From Lentzea terrae (GTDB lineage Bacteria > Actinomycetota > Actinomycetes > Mycobacteriales > Pseudonocardiaceae): a DNA stretch of 64,000 bases. The DNA lies in contig NZ_QFWW01000034.1 in assembly GCF_003265345.1 (NCBI RefSeq), positions 129,652 to 193,651 of the forward strand, written 5' to 3'. Of this stretch, positions 15,007-24,050 are shown piece after piece (within the stretch, counting starts at the first letter, position 1; every line of letters starts with the position of its first letter). The notes under the pieces are model-generated. The model was not told the DNA's origin. It saw nothing but the letters and a program-made list of their open reading frames with translations, and made no database searches. The position numbers and the translations under genes are program-made.

Positions 15007-16821
15007 GTGTGGAACACCGTCATCGCGAGCCTGCTCCTGGTCACATCGGCGCCTGTTGCCGTGGCCGGTCCGGAGCAGGTGCCGCACGTCGTCGCGTCGG
15101 ACTACCGCGGCCTGGGGGACGGCATCGGGTTCGGGCAGGCCAAGGCCCGTCTGTGCGATCTCGCCGAGCTGTTCACCGACTTCGCCGCCGACCCGCAGTT
15201 CCGGGATCTCGAGCAGAGGCAGGTGGTCGAGCGGATAGTCGCGCAGCCACCGCCCATCGGGCCCACGAAACAGGTCCGCGACCTGTTCACCGGGTACGTC
15301 CGCGGCTACAACCGTTACGCCGCAACACATCCGAGGTGCAACAGGCAGATCAGCGAGGCCGAGCTCTACCGGTTCAACCACGTGGCCTTCAACGAGGGGA
15401 TCTTCCGGGCGTACGAGGGCATCTGGCCGGCACCGCCCAAGCCGGTCAACGAGCGGGGCAGCAACACGATCGCCGTTGGTTCTCGGGGTACCAGCGGAGG
15501 TCGTGGCGTATTGCTGGGCAATCCGCACGTGCCGTGGCACGGCATGATCTCGTTCTGGCACGCCCGGTTGACCATTCCGGGCAAGGTGGACGTCGACGGC
15601 GCCATGCTGCTCGGCATCCCGGTCGTCTTCAACGGGTACAACCGCGGTGTCGCGTGGTCGGCCACCGTGTCGACGGCGACGAGCTACACGCTCACGAAGC
15701 TGAAGCTGGTCGACCGGTACACGTACCTGGTCGACGGCAAGCCGGAGCGGATGATCGACCGCGGCACCCACTGGGACACCCGCTACGGACCGGTCACCAG
15801 GCTCATCCGCACGAACCCGCACCTGACCGGCCACGAGATGACGCCGCTGCCGTGGACCGACGCCGAGGCCTACGCGGTCACCGACCTCGCGGCCGACCGG
15901 CTCGCGGCGGTGAACGCGGCGGCGGGCTTCCTGGAGGCGCGGACCACTACCGACCTCAAGGCGAGCCTCGACCGGTACGGCGGCACGGTGCGCACCAACA
16001 TCGTGGCGGCGGACAAGCGCGGCCAGACCCTCTACGCGGGCATCCAGGTCGTGCCGGACGTGGCCGACGAGTGCGTGGTGGACCAGGAGTTCCTGACCCG
16101 CACCAGCGTGGCGATCGTCGACGGCGCTCGTTCGTCGTGCCGGGCGGGACTGCTGGCCATGGACAAGATGCCGTGGATCGAGAGCGACACCTACGCGACG
16201 AACTCCAACTCCACGCACGCGTTCGTGCGGGCGGACAAACCGTTGACCGGGTTCCCGCGCGTGTTCGGGGACGAGAGCGTCGCGAACATGCGGACCTCGT
16301 TCGGGCTGAAGGAGATTCCACGTCACCTCGGGCGCTATGACGCCGCGACGATGCAGAAGCTGGTGTTCGAGAACAGGAACACCGCCGCCGAGATGTATCT
16401 CGATCAGCTGCCGTGCACTCGTGAGGAGTGCGAGGTGTTGCGGAAGTGGGATCGCCGCAACGAGATCGACAGCGTCGGAGCGTTGCTGTTCGACCGGTGG
16501 TTCGCGGCCGGTGGTACGGCGGAGGCCTTCGACGAGGTGGTGCGTGAGCTCGGGCCGAAGATCCACCAGCCGTTGGGGGAGGTCCAGTACGTGGTGCGGG
16601 ACGGCAGGAAGATCCCGCTCCACGGCGGGCCCGGATCGTCCGGGGTCTACAACCTGATCAACATGGACTGGCAGCACCAGGAGGTGAGCGACGGGTCGAG
16701 CTTCGTCTTCGCGGTCGAGTACACGGACAAGGCCTGTCCGACCGCGTACACGTTGATGGCGCCGGCTCGCCCGGATCTCTACTCCGCGAAGAAGTGGCAG
16801 AAGGGGGCTCTCTGCCACTAG
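15007..16821 (+). CDS. Secreted penicillin/acyl-homoserine-lactone acylase family protein
   Basis: A 604-residue Ntn-hydrolase precursor. A signal peptide (about residues 1-20, ending SAPVAVAG) predicts export. Ser152 in RGSNTIAVG is the expected autocatalytic cleavage site and N-terminal nucleophile of the beta chain; LLGNPHVPWHG follows as in aculeacin A acylase and PvdQ, with a later VFNGYNRGVAWSATVS block. It is about 150 residues shorter than those enzymes (760-790). The class deacylates lipopeptides, echinocandins or N-acyl-homoserine lactones. The GTG start at 15007 lacks a clear ribosome site. A strong hairpin follows. Confidence 0.87.
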   Translation: MWNTVIASLLLVTSAPVAVAGPEQVPHVVASDYRGLGDGIGFGQAKARLCDLAELFTDFAADPQFRDLEQRQVVERIVAQPPPIGPTKQVRDLFTGYVRGYNRYAATHPRCNRQISEAELYRFNHVAFNEGIFRAYEGIWPAPPKPVNERGSNTIAVGSRGTSGGRGVLLGNPHVPWHGMISFWHARLTIPGKVDVDGAMLLGIPVVFNGYNRGVAWSATVSTATSYTLTKLKLVDRYTYLVDGKPERMIDRGTHWDTRYGPVTRLIRTNPHLTGHEMTPLPWTDAEAYAVTDLAADRLAAVNAAAGFLEARTTTDLKASLDRYGGTVRTNIVAADKRGQTLYAGIQVVPDVADECVVDQEFLTRTSVAIVDGARSSCRAGLLAMDKMPWIESDTYATNSNSTHAFVRADKPLTGFPRVFGDESVANMRTSFGLKEIPRHLGRYDAATMQKLVFENRNTAAEMYLDQLPCTREECEVLRKWDRRNEIDSVGALLFDRWFAAGGTAEAFDEVVRELGPKIHQPLGEVQYVVRDGRKIPLHGGPGSSGVYNLINMDWQHQEVSDGSSFVFAVEYTDKACPTAYTLMAPARPDLYSAKKWQKGALCH

Positions 16822-16824
16822 GTG

Positions 16825-16860
16825 CTTGAGGCTCGCGTCGTCGGGGGCGCGAGCCTCAAG
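16825..16860. terminator. Bidirectional terminator hairpin
   Basis: A perfect 13-bp stem (16825-16837 with 16848-16860) with a 10-base loop lies between the convergent acylase gene and the aldehyde dehydrogenase operon. Confidence 0.85.
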
Positions 16861-16866
16861 TTCCGG

Positions 16867-18255
16867 CTAGTGGGCGATCATCACGTGCTTCACGCGCGTG
16901 TAGTCCTCCAGGCCGTGCATCGAGAGGTCCTTGCCGTAGCCCGAGGCGCCGAAACCACCGTGCGGCATCTCGGACGCCACCAGGCCGTGCGTGTTGACCC
17001 ACACGATGCCGAAGTCGAGCCACGCCGTCAGCGTCGCGGCCCGACCCGCGTCACGGGTCCAGATCGACGACGCGAGCCCCTGCGGTACCCCGTTGGCCAG
17101 CGCGACGGCCTCGTCGTCGTTCGCGAACGATTGCACGGTGATCACCGGCGCGAACGGTTCCTCCTGCACCAGCTCGTCCTCCTGCGCGAGCCCGGAGATC
17201 ACGGTGGCCTCCAGGAAGAACCCGGCCGGGCCGTGCTGCTTTCCTCCACAGTGGACCGTCGCGGCCGAACGCGACAGCATCCCGAGCACGCGGTCCAGCT
17301 GCGCCTTGCTGTTCAGCGGACCGAAGTCGGTGCCCGGCACCTGCGCCGACGCCGCTTTCGTCAGCGCGGCAACGAACTCGTCGTGGATCGCGCGGTGGAC
17401 CAGCACGCGCGTGGCGGCAGTGCAGTCCTGGCCGGCGTTGTAGAAGGCCGCGCCCACGATCCCTTCGGCGGTGGCGGTCAGGTCCACGTCGTCGAACACC
17501 AGAACCGGCGCGTTGCCACCGAGTTCGAGGTGCGTGCGCTTCACGGTCGCGGCGGCGCTGCGGGCCACCTCGATGCCGGCCCGCGTGGAGCCGGTCAGCG
17601 AGACCATGGCCGGCACGGGGTGCTCGACCAGCAGCCGGCCGGTGTCGCGGTCGCCCAGCAGCACGTTGAACACGCCCGCGGGCAACACCTGCGCGGCCAG
17701 CGACGCCAGGAGCACCGTCGACGACGGCGTGGTGTCGGCGGGCTTGAGCACCACCGTGTTGCCCGCGGCCAGGGCCGGGGCGATCTTCCAGACGGCCATC
17801 ATCAGCGGGTAGTTCCACGGCGTGATCTGCGCGATCACGCCCACCGGCTCGCGGCGCTGGTACGAGGTGGCGCCGGGGACGTACTCGCCCGCCGCAGCGG
17901 TGCCCAGGGCGCGGGCGGCACCCGCGAAGAACCGGATCTGGTCCACGCACTGGGGGATCTCGTCGCCGAGGACGACCTCGCGGATCTTGCCCGTTTCGCG
18001 GATCTCGGCGTCGGCGACCGCGGCAGCGTTGGCCTCCACCAGGTCGGCGAGCTTGAGGAGCGCGAGCTGGCGTTCGCCGGGGGTGGTGCGCGACCACGCG
18101 GGGAACGCCGCTTCAGCCGCACGAACAGCGGCCTCGACCTCGCCGGCACCGGAGATGACGGCGCGGCCGAACTCCTCGCCGGTGGCGGGGTCGACGAGTG
18201 GAGAAGTCTCGTCGGCGGAAACAGAGGTGCCGTTGATGAAGTTCGCGACGATCAC
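16867..18255 (-). CDS. Aldehyde dehydrogenase, probably for 4-guanidinobutyraldehyde/4-aminobutyraldehyde
   Basis: A 462-residue NAD(P)-dependent aldehyde dehydrogenase. Catalytic Cys278 lies in YNAGQDCTAATR and the general base Glu244 in THLELGGNAP. ITPWNYPLMMAVWKIAPALA and TGSTRAGIEVA mark the cofactor domain, and GGFGASGYGKDLSMHGLEDY the oligomerisation end. NAGQDC resembles aminobutyraldehyde/betaine-type dehydrogenases. It is the last gene of the symporter-ureohydrolase-TPP enzyme operon and starts inside the TPP gene stop (GTGA). In that context guanidinobutyraldehyde is the best substrate guess. Confidence 0.87.
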   Translation of the reverse strand: MIVANFINGTSVSADETSPLVDPATGEEFGRAVISGAGEVEAAVRAAEAAFPAWSRTTPGERQLALLKLADLVEANAAAVADAEIRETGKIREVVLGDEIPQCVDQIRFFAGAARALGTAAAGEYVPGATSYQRREPVGVIAQITPWNYPLMMAVWKIAPALAAGNTVVLKPADTTPSSTVLLASLAAQVLPAGVFNVLLGDRDTGRLLVEHPVPAMVSLTGSTRAGIEVARSAAATVKRTHLELGGNAPVLVFDDVDLTATAEGIVGAAFYNAGQDCTAATRVLVHRAIHDEFVAALTKAASAQVPGTDFGPLNSKAQLDRVLGMLSRSAATVHCGGKQHGPAGFFLEATVISGLAQEDELVQEEPFAPVITVQSFANDDEAVALANGVPQGLASSIWTRDAGRAATLTAWLDFGIVWVNTHGLVASEMPHGGFGASGYGKDLSMHGLEDYTRVKHVMIAH

Positions 18256-19868
18256 GTGTGCTCCAGATGCGTGGGGGCGAACATGCGCAACACCGCGGGC
18301 AGCACGACCACGTGCGGACCGTCCCCGGCGAACGCCTTGGCGAGATCTTCGCGCAGCGTCTCGGGCGTGCTGCGGGTGGCGGGCACCCCGAACGCCTCGG
18401 CGAGCGCCACGAAGTCAGGACGGGCCAGCTCGGTGGCGGTGGCCTGGCCGAACGTGTCGGTCATGTACTCGCGCAGAATGCCGTAGCCGCCGTCGTCGAC
18501 GATCAGCCACACCACCCGCGCGCCGTGCTGCGCGGCGACGGCCAGCTCCGAGATGCCGTACATCGCGCCGCCGTCACCGGACACCGCGAGCACCGGCCCG
18601 TCCACCGCCGCCGCGACACCGAGCGCGGCCGGGAAGCCGTAGCCGAGCCCGCCGGCGCCCTGGGCGGAGAACTGCGCACCACCGCGCGGATCCCACGCCG
18701 ACCAGGCCCAGTAGGCGAGGATCGTCATGTCCCAGCAGGTCGGCGTGCCGTCCGGGACCGCCGATCGCAGCGCGGACAGCACCTGCCACTCCAGGTCCAG
18801 CGATTGCTCGGAAAGCCGCGCCCGCACCAGTTCCAGCAGTCGACTGACGAGCGACTCCGAGACGCCGTCCGCGGCCCGTGCCGTCACGCCGGACGTCAAG
18901 GCGCGCAACGCGTGGCGGGCATCGGCGTGGATGCCCAGCGCGGGGTAGTTCGACTCCAGCTTGCCCAGGTCGGCCTCGATCTGGATCACGGAACCGGTGG
19001 GGCGGAACGTCCGGTAGTTGCTGGACAGCTCGCCCAGCCCGGACCCGACGACGAGCAGCACGTCGGCGGAAGCCAGGAACTCCGTGGTGTGCCAGTCCTC
19101 CAGCCACGACTGCGCGGACAGCGGGTGGTCCCACGGGAAGTTGCCCTTGCCGCCGAACGTCGTCACGACCGGCGCCCGCAGCTTCTCGGCCAGCTCCAGC
19201 AGCTCGTTCGAGGCCCGCAAGGCACCACCGCCGGCGAGGATCACCGGCCGGGACGCCCCGTCCAGCAACCGAACCGCTTCCGCCACCAGCTCCGCACGCG
19301 GGTAGAGCTCCCGCGAGGACCAGGAAACCGACGTCACCGGCGGCACCGAAGCCGGGCCGAGCAGCACGTCCTGCGGGATCTCCACCCACACCGGCCCGAA
19401 CGGCGCGGTCAGCGCGATCTCCCACGCCTCGGCCAGCGCCGACGGGATCTGCGACGCGTGCCGCACCACCCGCGCGTGCTTCACGACGTCCCGGAACGAC
19501 GCCAGCTGGTCGGTGAGCTCGTGCAGGTAGCCGCCGCGCACGCCACCGAGGCCGGCCGAGGGGATCTGCGACGAGATGCCCAGCACCGGCGCCGAGGCGG
19601 CGGCGGATTCCTGCAGTCCGGCAAGGGTTTGCAACGCGCCGGGCCCGGTCGACACCAGCAACGGTGTGACAGAGCCGGTGATGCGGGCGTGGCCGTCGGC
19701 GGCGAACGCGGCGTTGACCTCGGTCCGCGAGCCGACGTACCGCAGTTCGGAACGGCGAAGCGCGTCGAAGAGGCCCAGTGCGTGCTGACCGGGGATGCCG
19801 AAGACGGTGTGCGCGCCGAGAGCCTCCAAGGTCTCGACCACGACATCGCCGCCGTTGCGGGTGCTCAC
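18252..19868 (-). CDS. TPP-dependent enzyme, candidate 2-ketoarginine decarboxylase
   Basis: A 538-residue acetolactate-synthase-superfamily enzyme. The N-terminal Pyr domain has the catalytic Glu in GSRTEVNAAFAADGHARIT. The central domain has ILAGGGALRASNELLELAEK and the C-terminal PP domain has the ThDP/Mg motif VLAVSGDGGAMYGISELAVA. It lies between a ureohydrolase and an aldehyde dehydrogenase, with a 4-base overlap to the latter. In Pseudomonas, AruI decarboxylates 2-ketoarginine in just such a pathway; the match here is by context, not by alignment. Acetolactate synthase is unlikely because no regulatory subunit or ilv genes are present. Confidence 0.8.
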   Translation of the reverse strand: MSTRNGGDVVVETLEALGAHTVFGIPGQHALGLFDALRRSELRYVGSRTEVNAAFAADGHARITGSVTPLLVSTGPGALQTLAGLQESAAASAPVLGISSQIPSAGLGGVRGGYLHELTDQLASFRDVVKHARVVRHASQIPSALAEAWEIALTAPFGPVWVEIPQDVLLGPASVPPVTSVSWSSRELYPRAELVAEAVRLLDGASRPVILAGGGALRASNELLELAEKLRAPVVTTFGGKGNFPWDHPLSAQSWLEDWHTTEFLASADVLLVVGSGLGELSSNYRTFRPTGSVIQIEADLGKLESNYPALGIHADARHALRALTSGVTARAADGVSESLVSRLLELVRARLSEQSLDLEWQVLSALRSAVPDGTPTCWDMTILAYWAWSAWDPRGGAQFSAQGAGGLGYGFPAALGVAAAVDGPVLAVSGDGGAMYGISELAVAAQHGARVVWLIVDDGGYGILREYMTDTFGQATATELARPDFVALAEAFGVPATRSTPETLREDLAKAFAGDGPHVVVLPAVLRMFAPTHLEHT

Positions 19869-19921
19869 TTGCTCTCCTTCAACGCCAGCACGCTCAGCAG
19901 GTCGGTGGCCGCGCGGGGGAT
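19865..19921 (-). pseudogene. Fossil C-terminus of a second ureohydrolase
   Basis: The 50-base gap between the ureohydrolase stop and the TPP-enzyme start encodes [18 protein letters not shown] and a TGA stop. This matches the end of the neighbouring ureohydrolase, [19 protein letters not shown]. The fossil stop overlaps the TPP-enzyme GTG as GTGA. It looks like the tail of a duplicated or replaced copy that was once translationally coupled to the TPP gene. Confidence 0.7.
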
Positions 19922-20859
19922 CACTGCCCCTCCTTCAACGCCATCAGGCTCACCAAGTCATAGGCCAGGTGCGATGCCGCCACCGACGTGATGTCCGCGT
20001 GGTCATAAGCAGGCGCCACCTCGACCACGTCAGCTCCGACCAGGTTCAACCCGCGCAGTCCCCGGATGATCTCCAGCAGCTCCCGCGACGACATCCCACC
20101 GGCCTCGGGCGTCCCGGTACCGGGCGCATGCGCCGGATCCAGCACGTCGATGTCGATCGACACGTACAACGGCCGCGACCCGATCCGCTGCCGCAACGCG
20201 TCAACGGTCTCGTCCACACCCCGCCGCATGACGTCCGACGAGGTGACGATCCCGAACCCGAGCCGCCGGTCGTCCTCGAGATCCTTCTTGCCGTACAACG
20301 GACCCCGCGTGCCGACGTGCGAGATCGCCTCCGTGTCCAGGATCCCGTCCTCGACCGCGCGCCGGAACGGCGTCCCGTGCGTGTACGGCTCGCCGAAGTA
20401 GGTGTCCCACGTGTCGAGGTGCGCGTCGAAGTGCAGCAACGCCACCGGCCCGTGGATCCGCGACACGGCCCGCAGCAACGGCAGCGCGATCGTGTGGTCG
20501 CCGCCGATCGTCACCAGCTTCGTGCCCTCGCGCTGCAGGTCAGCGGAAGCCTGTTCGATCGTCTCGATGGCCTCGCCGATGTGGAACGGGTTGACCGCGA
20601 TGTCCCCGCCGTCCGCGACCTGGATGCGCTCGAACGGCGACACGTCCAGACCGGGGTGGTACGGACGCAGCAGCCGGGACGCCTCCCGCACGGCCGAGGG
20701 CGCGAACCGCGCTCCCGGCCGGTACGAGACGCCGGTGTCGAACGGGACTCCCACCACCGCGACGTCCGCGTGCGCCACCTGGTCGAGGCGCGGCAGCCGG
20801 GCGAAGGTCGCCGGTCCCGCGTAGCGCGGGACCTGGGAGGAGTCAACGGGGCCGATCAT
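19921..20859 (-). CDS. Ureohydrolase (agmatinase/guanidinobutyrase family)
   Basis: A 312-residue arginase-family amidinohydrolase that splits a guanidino compound into urea and an amine. The dinuclear Mn ligands are visible: [25 protein letters not shown] and [36 protein letters not shown] is the family entrance motif. It overlaps the symporter gene by 4 bases. Beside a TPP enzyme and an aldehyde dehydrogenase, 4-guanidinobutyrate (giving GABA) is a more coherent substrate than agmatine, but sequence alone does not separate them. The fossil tail of a related gene follows directly. Confidence 0.9.
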   Translation of the reverse strand: MIGPVDSSQVPRYAGPATFARLPRLDQVAHADVAVVGVPFDTGVSYRPGARFAPSAVREASRLLRPYHPGLDVSPFERIQVADGGDIAVNPFHIGEAIETIEQASADLQREGTKLVTIGGDHTIALPLLRAVSRIHGPVALLHFDAHLDTWDTYFGEPYTHGTPFRRAVEDGILDTEAISHVGTRGPLYGKKDLEDDRRLGFGIVTSSDVMRRGVDETVDALRQRIGSRPLYVSIDIDVLDPAHAPGTGTPEAGGMSSRELLEIIRGLRGLNLVGADVVEVAPAYDHADITSVAASHLAYDLVSLMALKEGQ

Positions 20860-22298
20860 GCCTTCACCAGTTCCTCTTCTGATCCTTCACCCGCCACCCT
20901 GCGGTCCCACTGAGCCAGCACTGCCGGATCGGTGGCCGGGGTGGCCAGACTGACCACGACGTACGTCACGAGCGACGCGCCGAGGCTGTAGTAGATGGCT
21001 TCGTTGGCGTAGACGTCCACGAACACCATGAACCAGATCGCGGTCAGCGACCCGACCGCCATCGACGTCATCGCGCCGAGCCGCGTACCGCGCTTCCAGA
21101 CCAGACCGCCGATGATCGCGACCAGCAGCCCGCCGACGAGGATGTTGTAGGCGACGGTCAGCGCGGCCACGACGTCGTTGAGAGCCACCGCGATCGCGAT
21201 CGCGACGACACCGATCCCGAGCGTGAACATCCGGTTGTCGTGGACGTCCGAGGCAGCGTTGCGACCGGCCTTGGCTTTGCGACGCCAGATGTCGTTGGAC
21301 GCCACCGTGGCGCAGGCGATGAGGGCACCCGACGAGGTCGACATCATCGCGGCCAGCGCGGCGGCGAGGACGAGCCCGCGTACCCCGGTCGGCAGCAGGC
21401 CTTCCACGATCGTCGCGAACGCCTCGTCCTTGTTGGCGATGTTCGGGTACAGCGCCTTGCCGGCCAGGCCGATCAACGCACCCGCGACCGCGTAGACGAG
21501 GCAGTAGAGCCCGGACGTGATGCCGCCCCAGGTCGCGACCTTCGGCGACTTCGCGGTGAACACGCGCTGCCAGATGTCCTGGCCGATCAGCAGGCCGAAC
21601 ACGTAGATCAGCAGGTAGGTGATGATCGTGCCGGTGCCGATGTTGGTGGTCTCGAACAGCGCCGGGTCGTCCAGCCGCGCCTGGATGCCGTCGATGCCAC
21701 CCGCCGCGAACAGCGAGATCGGCAGCAGCAGGAACAGGATGCCGATCGTCTTCACGACGAACTGCACGATGTCGGTCAGCGTGATCGACCACATGCCGCC
21801 GAGAACGCTGTACAGCACCACGATGCTGCCACCGATGATCACGCCGACGGACTTCGGCAGTCCGAAGAGGACGTTGAAGATGGTGGAGTACGCGATCGTG
21901 GACGTGACGGTCAGCATCAACGTGTACGCGGCCATCACCAGGCCGGAGATCGTGCTGGAGTTGCCGCCGTACCTGAGATCCAGCATCTGCGAGACGGTGT
22001 AGACCTTCAACTTGACGATCCGGCGCGCGAAAAGTGCACTCAGCAGCAGGATGCCGAGGCCGATGGCGAACACCATCCAGGCGCCGGAGATGCCGTACTT
22101 GTAGCCGAGCCCGACACCGCCGATGGTCGACGCGCCACCGAGCACGACGGCCGACATGGTGCCGGAGTACATCGCGAATCCGAGCCTGCGTCCAGCGACC
22201 AGGTACTCGCTCTTGGTGGTGGCGCGGCGCATGCCCCACCAGCCCATGCCGATCATGCCGAGCACGTAGGCGGCGATCACCGCGTAGTCGAGAGCCAC
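20856..22298 (-). CDS. Sodium:solute symporter (SSS family)
   Basis: A 480-residue integral membrane protein with about 13 hydrophobic helices. SSS features include [20 protein letters not shown] in helix 2, [12 protein letters not shown] and [20 protein letters not shown] near helix 9 (the sodium-site serines). It is the first gene of the operon, so it probably imports the substrate of the pathway, for example 2-ketoarginine, guanidinobutyrate or a related guanidino acid. The ATG has GGAGG 7 bases upstream. It is divergent from the PucR regulator. Confidence 0.9.
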   Translation of the reverse strand: MALDYAVIAAYVLGMIGMGWWGMRRATTKSEYLVAGRRLGFAMYSGTMSAVVLGGASTIGGVGLGYKYGISGAWMVFAIGLGILLLSALFARRIVKLKVYTVSQMLDLRYGGNSSTISGLVMAAYTLMLTVTSTIAYSTIFNVLFGLPKSVGVIIGGSIVVLYSVLGGMWSITLTDIVQFVVKTIGILFLLLPISLFAAGGIDGIQARLDDPALFETTNIGTGTIITYLLIYVFGLLIGQDIWQRVFTAKSPKVATWGGITSGLYCLVYAVAGALIGLAGKALYPNIANKDEAFATIVEGLLPTGVRGLVLAAALAAMMSTSSGALIACATVASNDIWRRKAKAGRNAASDVHDNRMFTLGIGVVAIAIAVALNDVVAALTVAYNILVGGLLVAIIGGLVWKRGTRLGAMTSMAVGSLTAIWFMVFVDVYANEAIYYSLGASLVTYVVVSLATPATDPAVLAQWDRRVAGEGSEEELVKA

Positions 22299-22363
22299 TG
22301 TTGGACCTCCTTGGGTTGCAGGTCACAGTAGGAACGCGTGCTGGCGCTGGTAAGTGGTTGTTA

Positions 22364-22391
22364 TGCACAATCGTCGGACCATGGTTGTGCA
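22364..22391. promoter_or_regulatory. Operator-like inverted repeat between symporter and pucR
   Basis: TGCACAA (22364-22370), a 14-base spacer, TTGTGCA (22385-22391). The arms are perfect complements. It covers the start of the PucR gene and lies 66 bases upstream of the divergent symporter ATG, a good position for autoregulation and control of the operon. Confidence 0.55.
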
Positions 22392-23715
22392 AACCGTCCC
22401 ACTGCGCGATCTAGTCGCGCGAGTCGATCTCGGGCTGACCGTCCTGTGTGGATCGGACGCTCTGGACCGGCCGATCCGCTGGGCGCACGTGTCCGAGCTC
22501 GAGGACCCGACGCCGTACCTGGTCGGCGAGGAGTTGCTGCTCACGGCCGGGGTGCGCTTCCCGTCCGACGTGCCGGCGTACGTGCGCGGATTGGTGTCCT
22601 CTGGCGTCTCCGCGATCGGGTTCGGCGTCGAGCCGGAGTTCCCCACGGTGCCGTCTTCGCTGGTGGAGGTGTGCTCTGAGCAGGGGATGCCGCTGGTGGA
22701 GGTGCCGCCGTCGACGCCGTTCCTCGCCGTGTCGCAGGCGCTCGGGGCGTTGCTCGCGGAGATCGCCGTGCAGGAGCAGCGGATGCTCGCGGACAGCCAG
22801 CGCGCGCTGACCCGTGCAGCCACGCGCGTGCGGCCCGTGGAGTCCGTGCTGACCACTCTGGCCGTTGTTTTGAACTGTCGCGCGGATCTTGTGGACGCTT
22901 CGAACGCGCCTGACGACGTTTCCTCTCTCGTGGCGCGCGTTGCGTCGGGCACCGGACCTCGTTCGGCTTCGGCCCAGGTGGGTGAAGACCACGTGACGCT
23001 GGACCCGGTCGAGGCCGCGGTGCTGGTGGTGCGGCGGTCGTCGCCGCTGTCTCCTGCCGAACGGGCGGTGGTGGCGGTTGCGCTGGCGTTGCTCGGGTTG
23101 CTGCGGCGCGATGTGGAGAGTGAGCGCGGCCAGATCGCTCGGCTCGCGGCCTCGGCGTTGTTGCGCTCGACCGCCACGGGCCTCGGGGGAGTGCTGGGAG
23201 CCGGCCCGTACCGGGTCGTCGCGGGGGAGTCGCGGGCTGACTACGACGTGTTGGCGCAGAGGTACGGGCCGTTGGTGTCGAAAGACGGGGACGGGTTCCT
23301 CGCGCTGGTGCCCGCAGCCTTCGAGGTCTCCGGTCCTGTCGGAGTGTCCACACCGACCGAGGACGCAGGCCTCGAGCACGCCGTGAACGAGGCTTCGGCG
23401 CTTCTCGCGCGAGCCAAGGCCACCGGAGAGCCGGCGTTCCCCGCGTCCGATTTGTCCTCGCTCGTCGACCCCGTGGCCGCCCGCGAGTTCGCCCGCCGCG
23501 AGCTCGCCGCCCTCCTCAACCGTCCCGAACTGATCGACACCCTCCGGGCCTGGCTCGGCCAGCACGGCAGCTGGGACCGCGCCGCAGCGGTTCTCGGCGT
23601 GCACCGCAACAGCGTTCGGCACCGAATCTCGCACGTCGAGCGACTGCTCGGTCGTGATCTTGGGACGGCCGACGCGCGGGCCTCGCTGTGGCTTGCGCTG
23701 ACGTGGCTCGATTAA
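22381..23715 (+). CDS. PucR-family transcriptional regulator
   Basis: A 444-residue regulator with an N-terminal PucR sensory domain (VPLRDLVARVDLGLTVLCGS, then RWAHVSELEDPTPYLVGEEL), a GAF/CdaR-like middle and a C-terminal HTH_30 (LGQHGSWDRAAAVLGVHRNS, then VRHRISHVERLLGRDL). PucR proteins often control purine, amino-acid or polyamine catabolism. The start is uncertain: ATG 22381 is chosen because it begins just before the conserved domain; ATG 22363 and GTG 22354 are in frame, and none has a strong ribosome site. It very likely controls the divergent symporter operon. Confidence 0.88.
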   Translation: MVVQTVPLRDLVARVDLGLTVLCGSDALDRPIRWAHVSELEDPTPYLVGEELLLTAGVRFPSDVPAYVRGLVSSGVSAIGFGVEPEFPTVPSSLVEVCSEQGMPLVEVPPSTPFLAVSQALGALLAEIAVQEQRMLADSQRALTRAATRVRPVESVLTTLAVVLNCRADLVDASNAPDDVSSLVARVASGTGPRSASAQVGEDHVTLDPVEAAVLVVRRSSPLSPAERAVVAVALALLGLLRRDVESERGQIARLAASALLRSTATGLGGVLGAGPYRVVAGESRADYDVLAQRYGPLVSKDGDGFLALVPAAFEVSGPVGVSTPTEDAGLEHAVNEASALLARAKATGEPAFPASDLSSLVDPVAAREFARRELAALLNRPELIDTLRAWLGQHGSWDRAAAVLGVHRNSVRHRISHVERLLGRDLGTADARASLWLALTWLD

Positions 23716-23859
23716 TTCCTTTGCGACGTGCCTGCGTCGTCGGTCATCATTGTTCCATGATTACCGCAGAGGAATGGGCCGGAGCGCCCTCGAAGCTGTG
23801 ACCTGCTAGTTCACTTTCTTCTATTTCCTGCGAGCATTTGTGTATCAATGCTCGTTCCA

Positions 23860-23931
23860 GGCGTGTTCGTCTAGTGGTCAGGACGCTGGACTCTCAATCC
23901 GGAAACACGGGTTCGATCCCCGTACGCGCTA
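23860..23931 (+). tRNA. tRNA-Glu (CTC)
   Basis: A full cloverleaf can be drawn. The acceptor GGCGTGT pairs with ACGCGCT, the D arm is GTCT..AGGA, the anticodon loop CTCTCAA has anticodon CTC, the T arm is ACGGG-TTCGATC-CCCGT and the discriminator is A. No CCA is encoded. Three stem pairs are G-U (1-72, 5-68, 28-42), weaker than usual. The flanks (23716-23859 and 23932-24050) show no gene. Confidence 0.9.
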
Positions 23932-24050
23932 CGTGGCCCGGTCTCTGTGGGGTGGACCGGGCCCTCCCGCATCAGTGCCTGCCTCAGACGGGCCCAAAGA
24001 ATCTTCCAAAACTTCGCCCGAATGGTCTAGGCGCCAGTTACGCTCTGCGA

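Noticed and set aside
18252-20859. Clavulanic-acid-type start (CeaS TPP enzyme plus Pah ureohydrolase)
   Set aside because: No beta-lactam synthetase, clavaminate synthase or other cluster genes nearby; the symporter, dehydrogenase and PucR point to catabolism.
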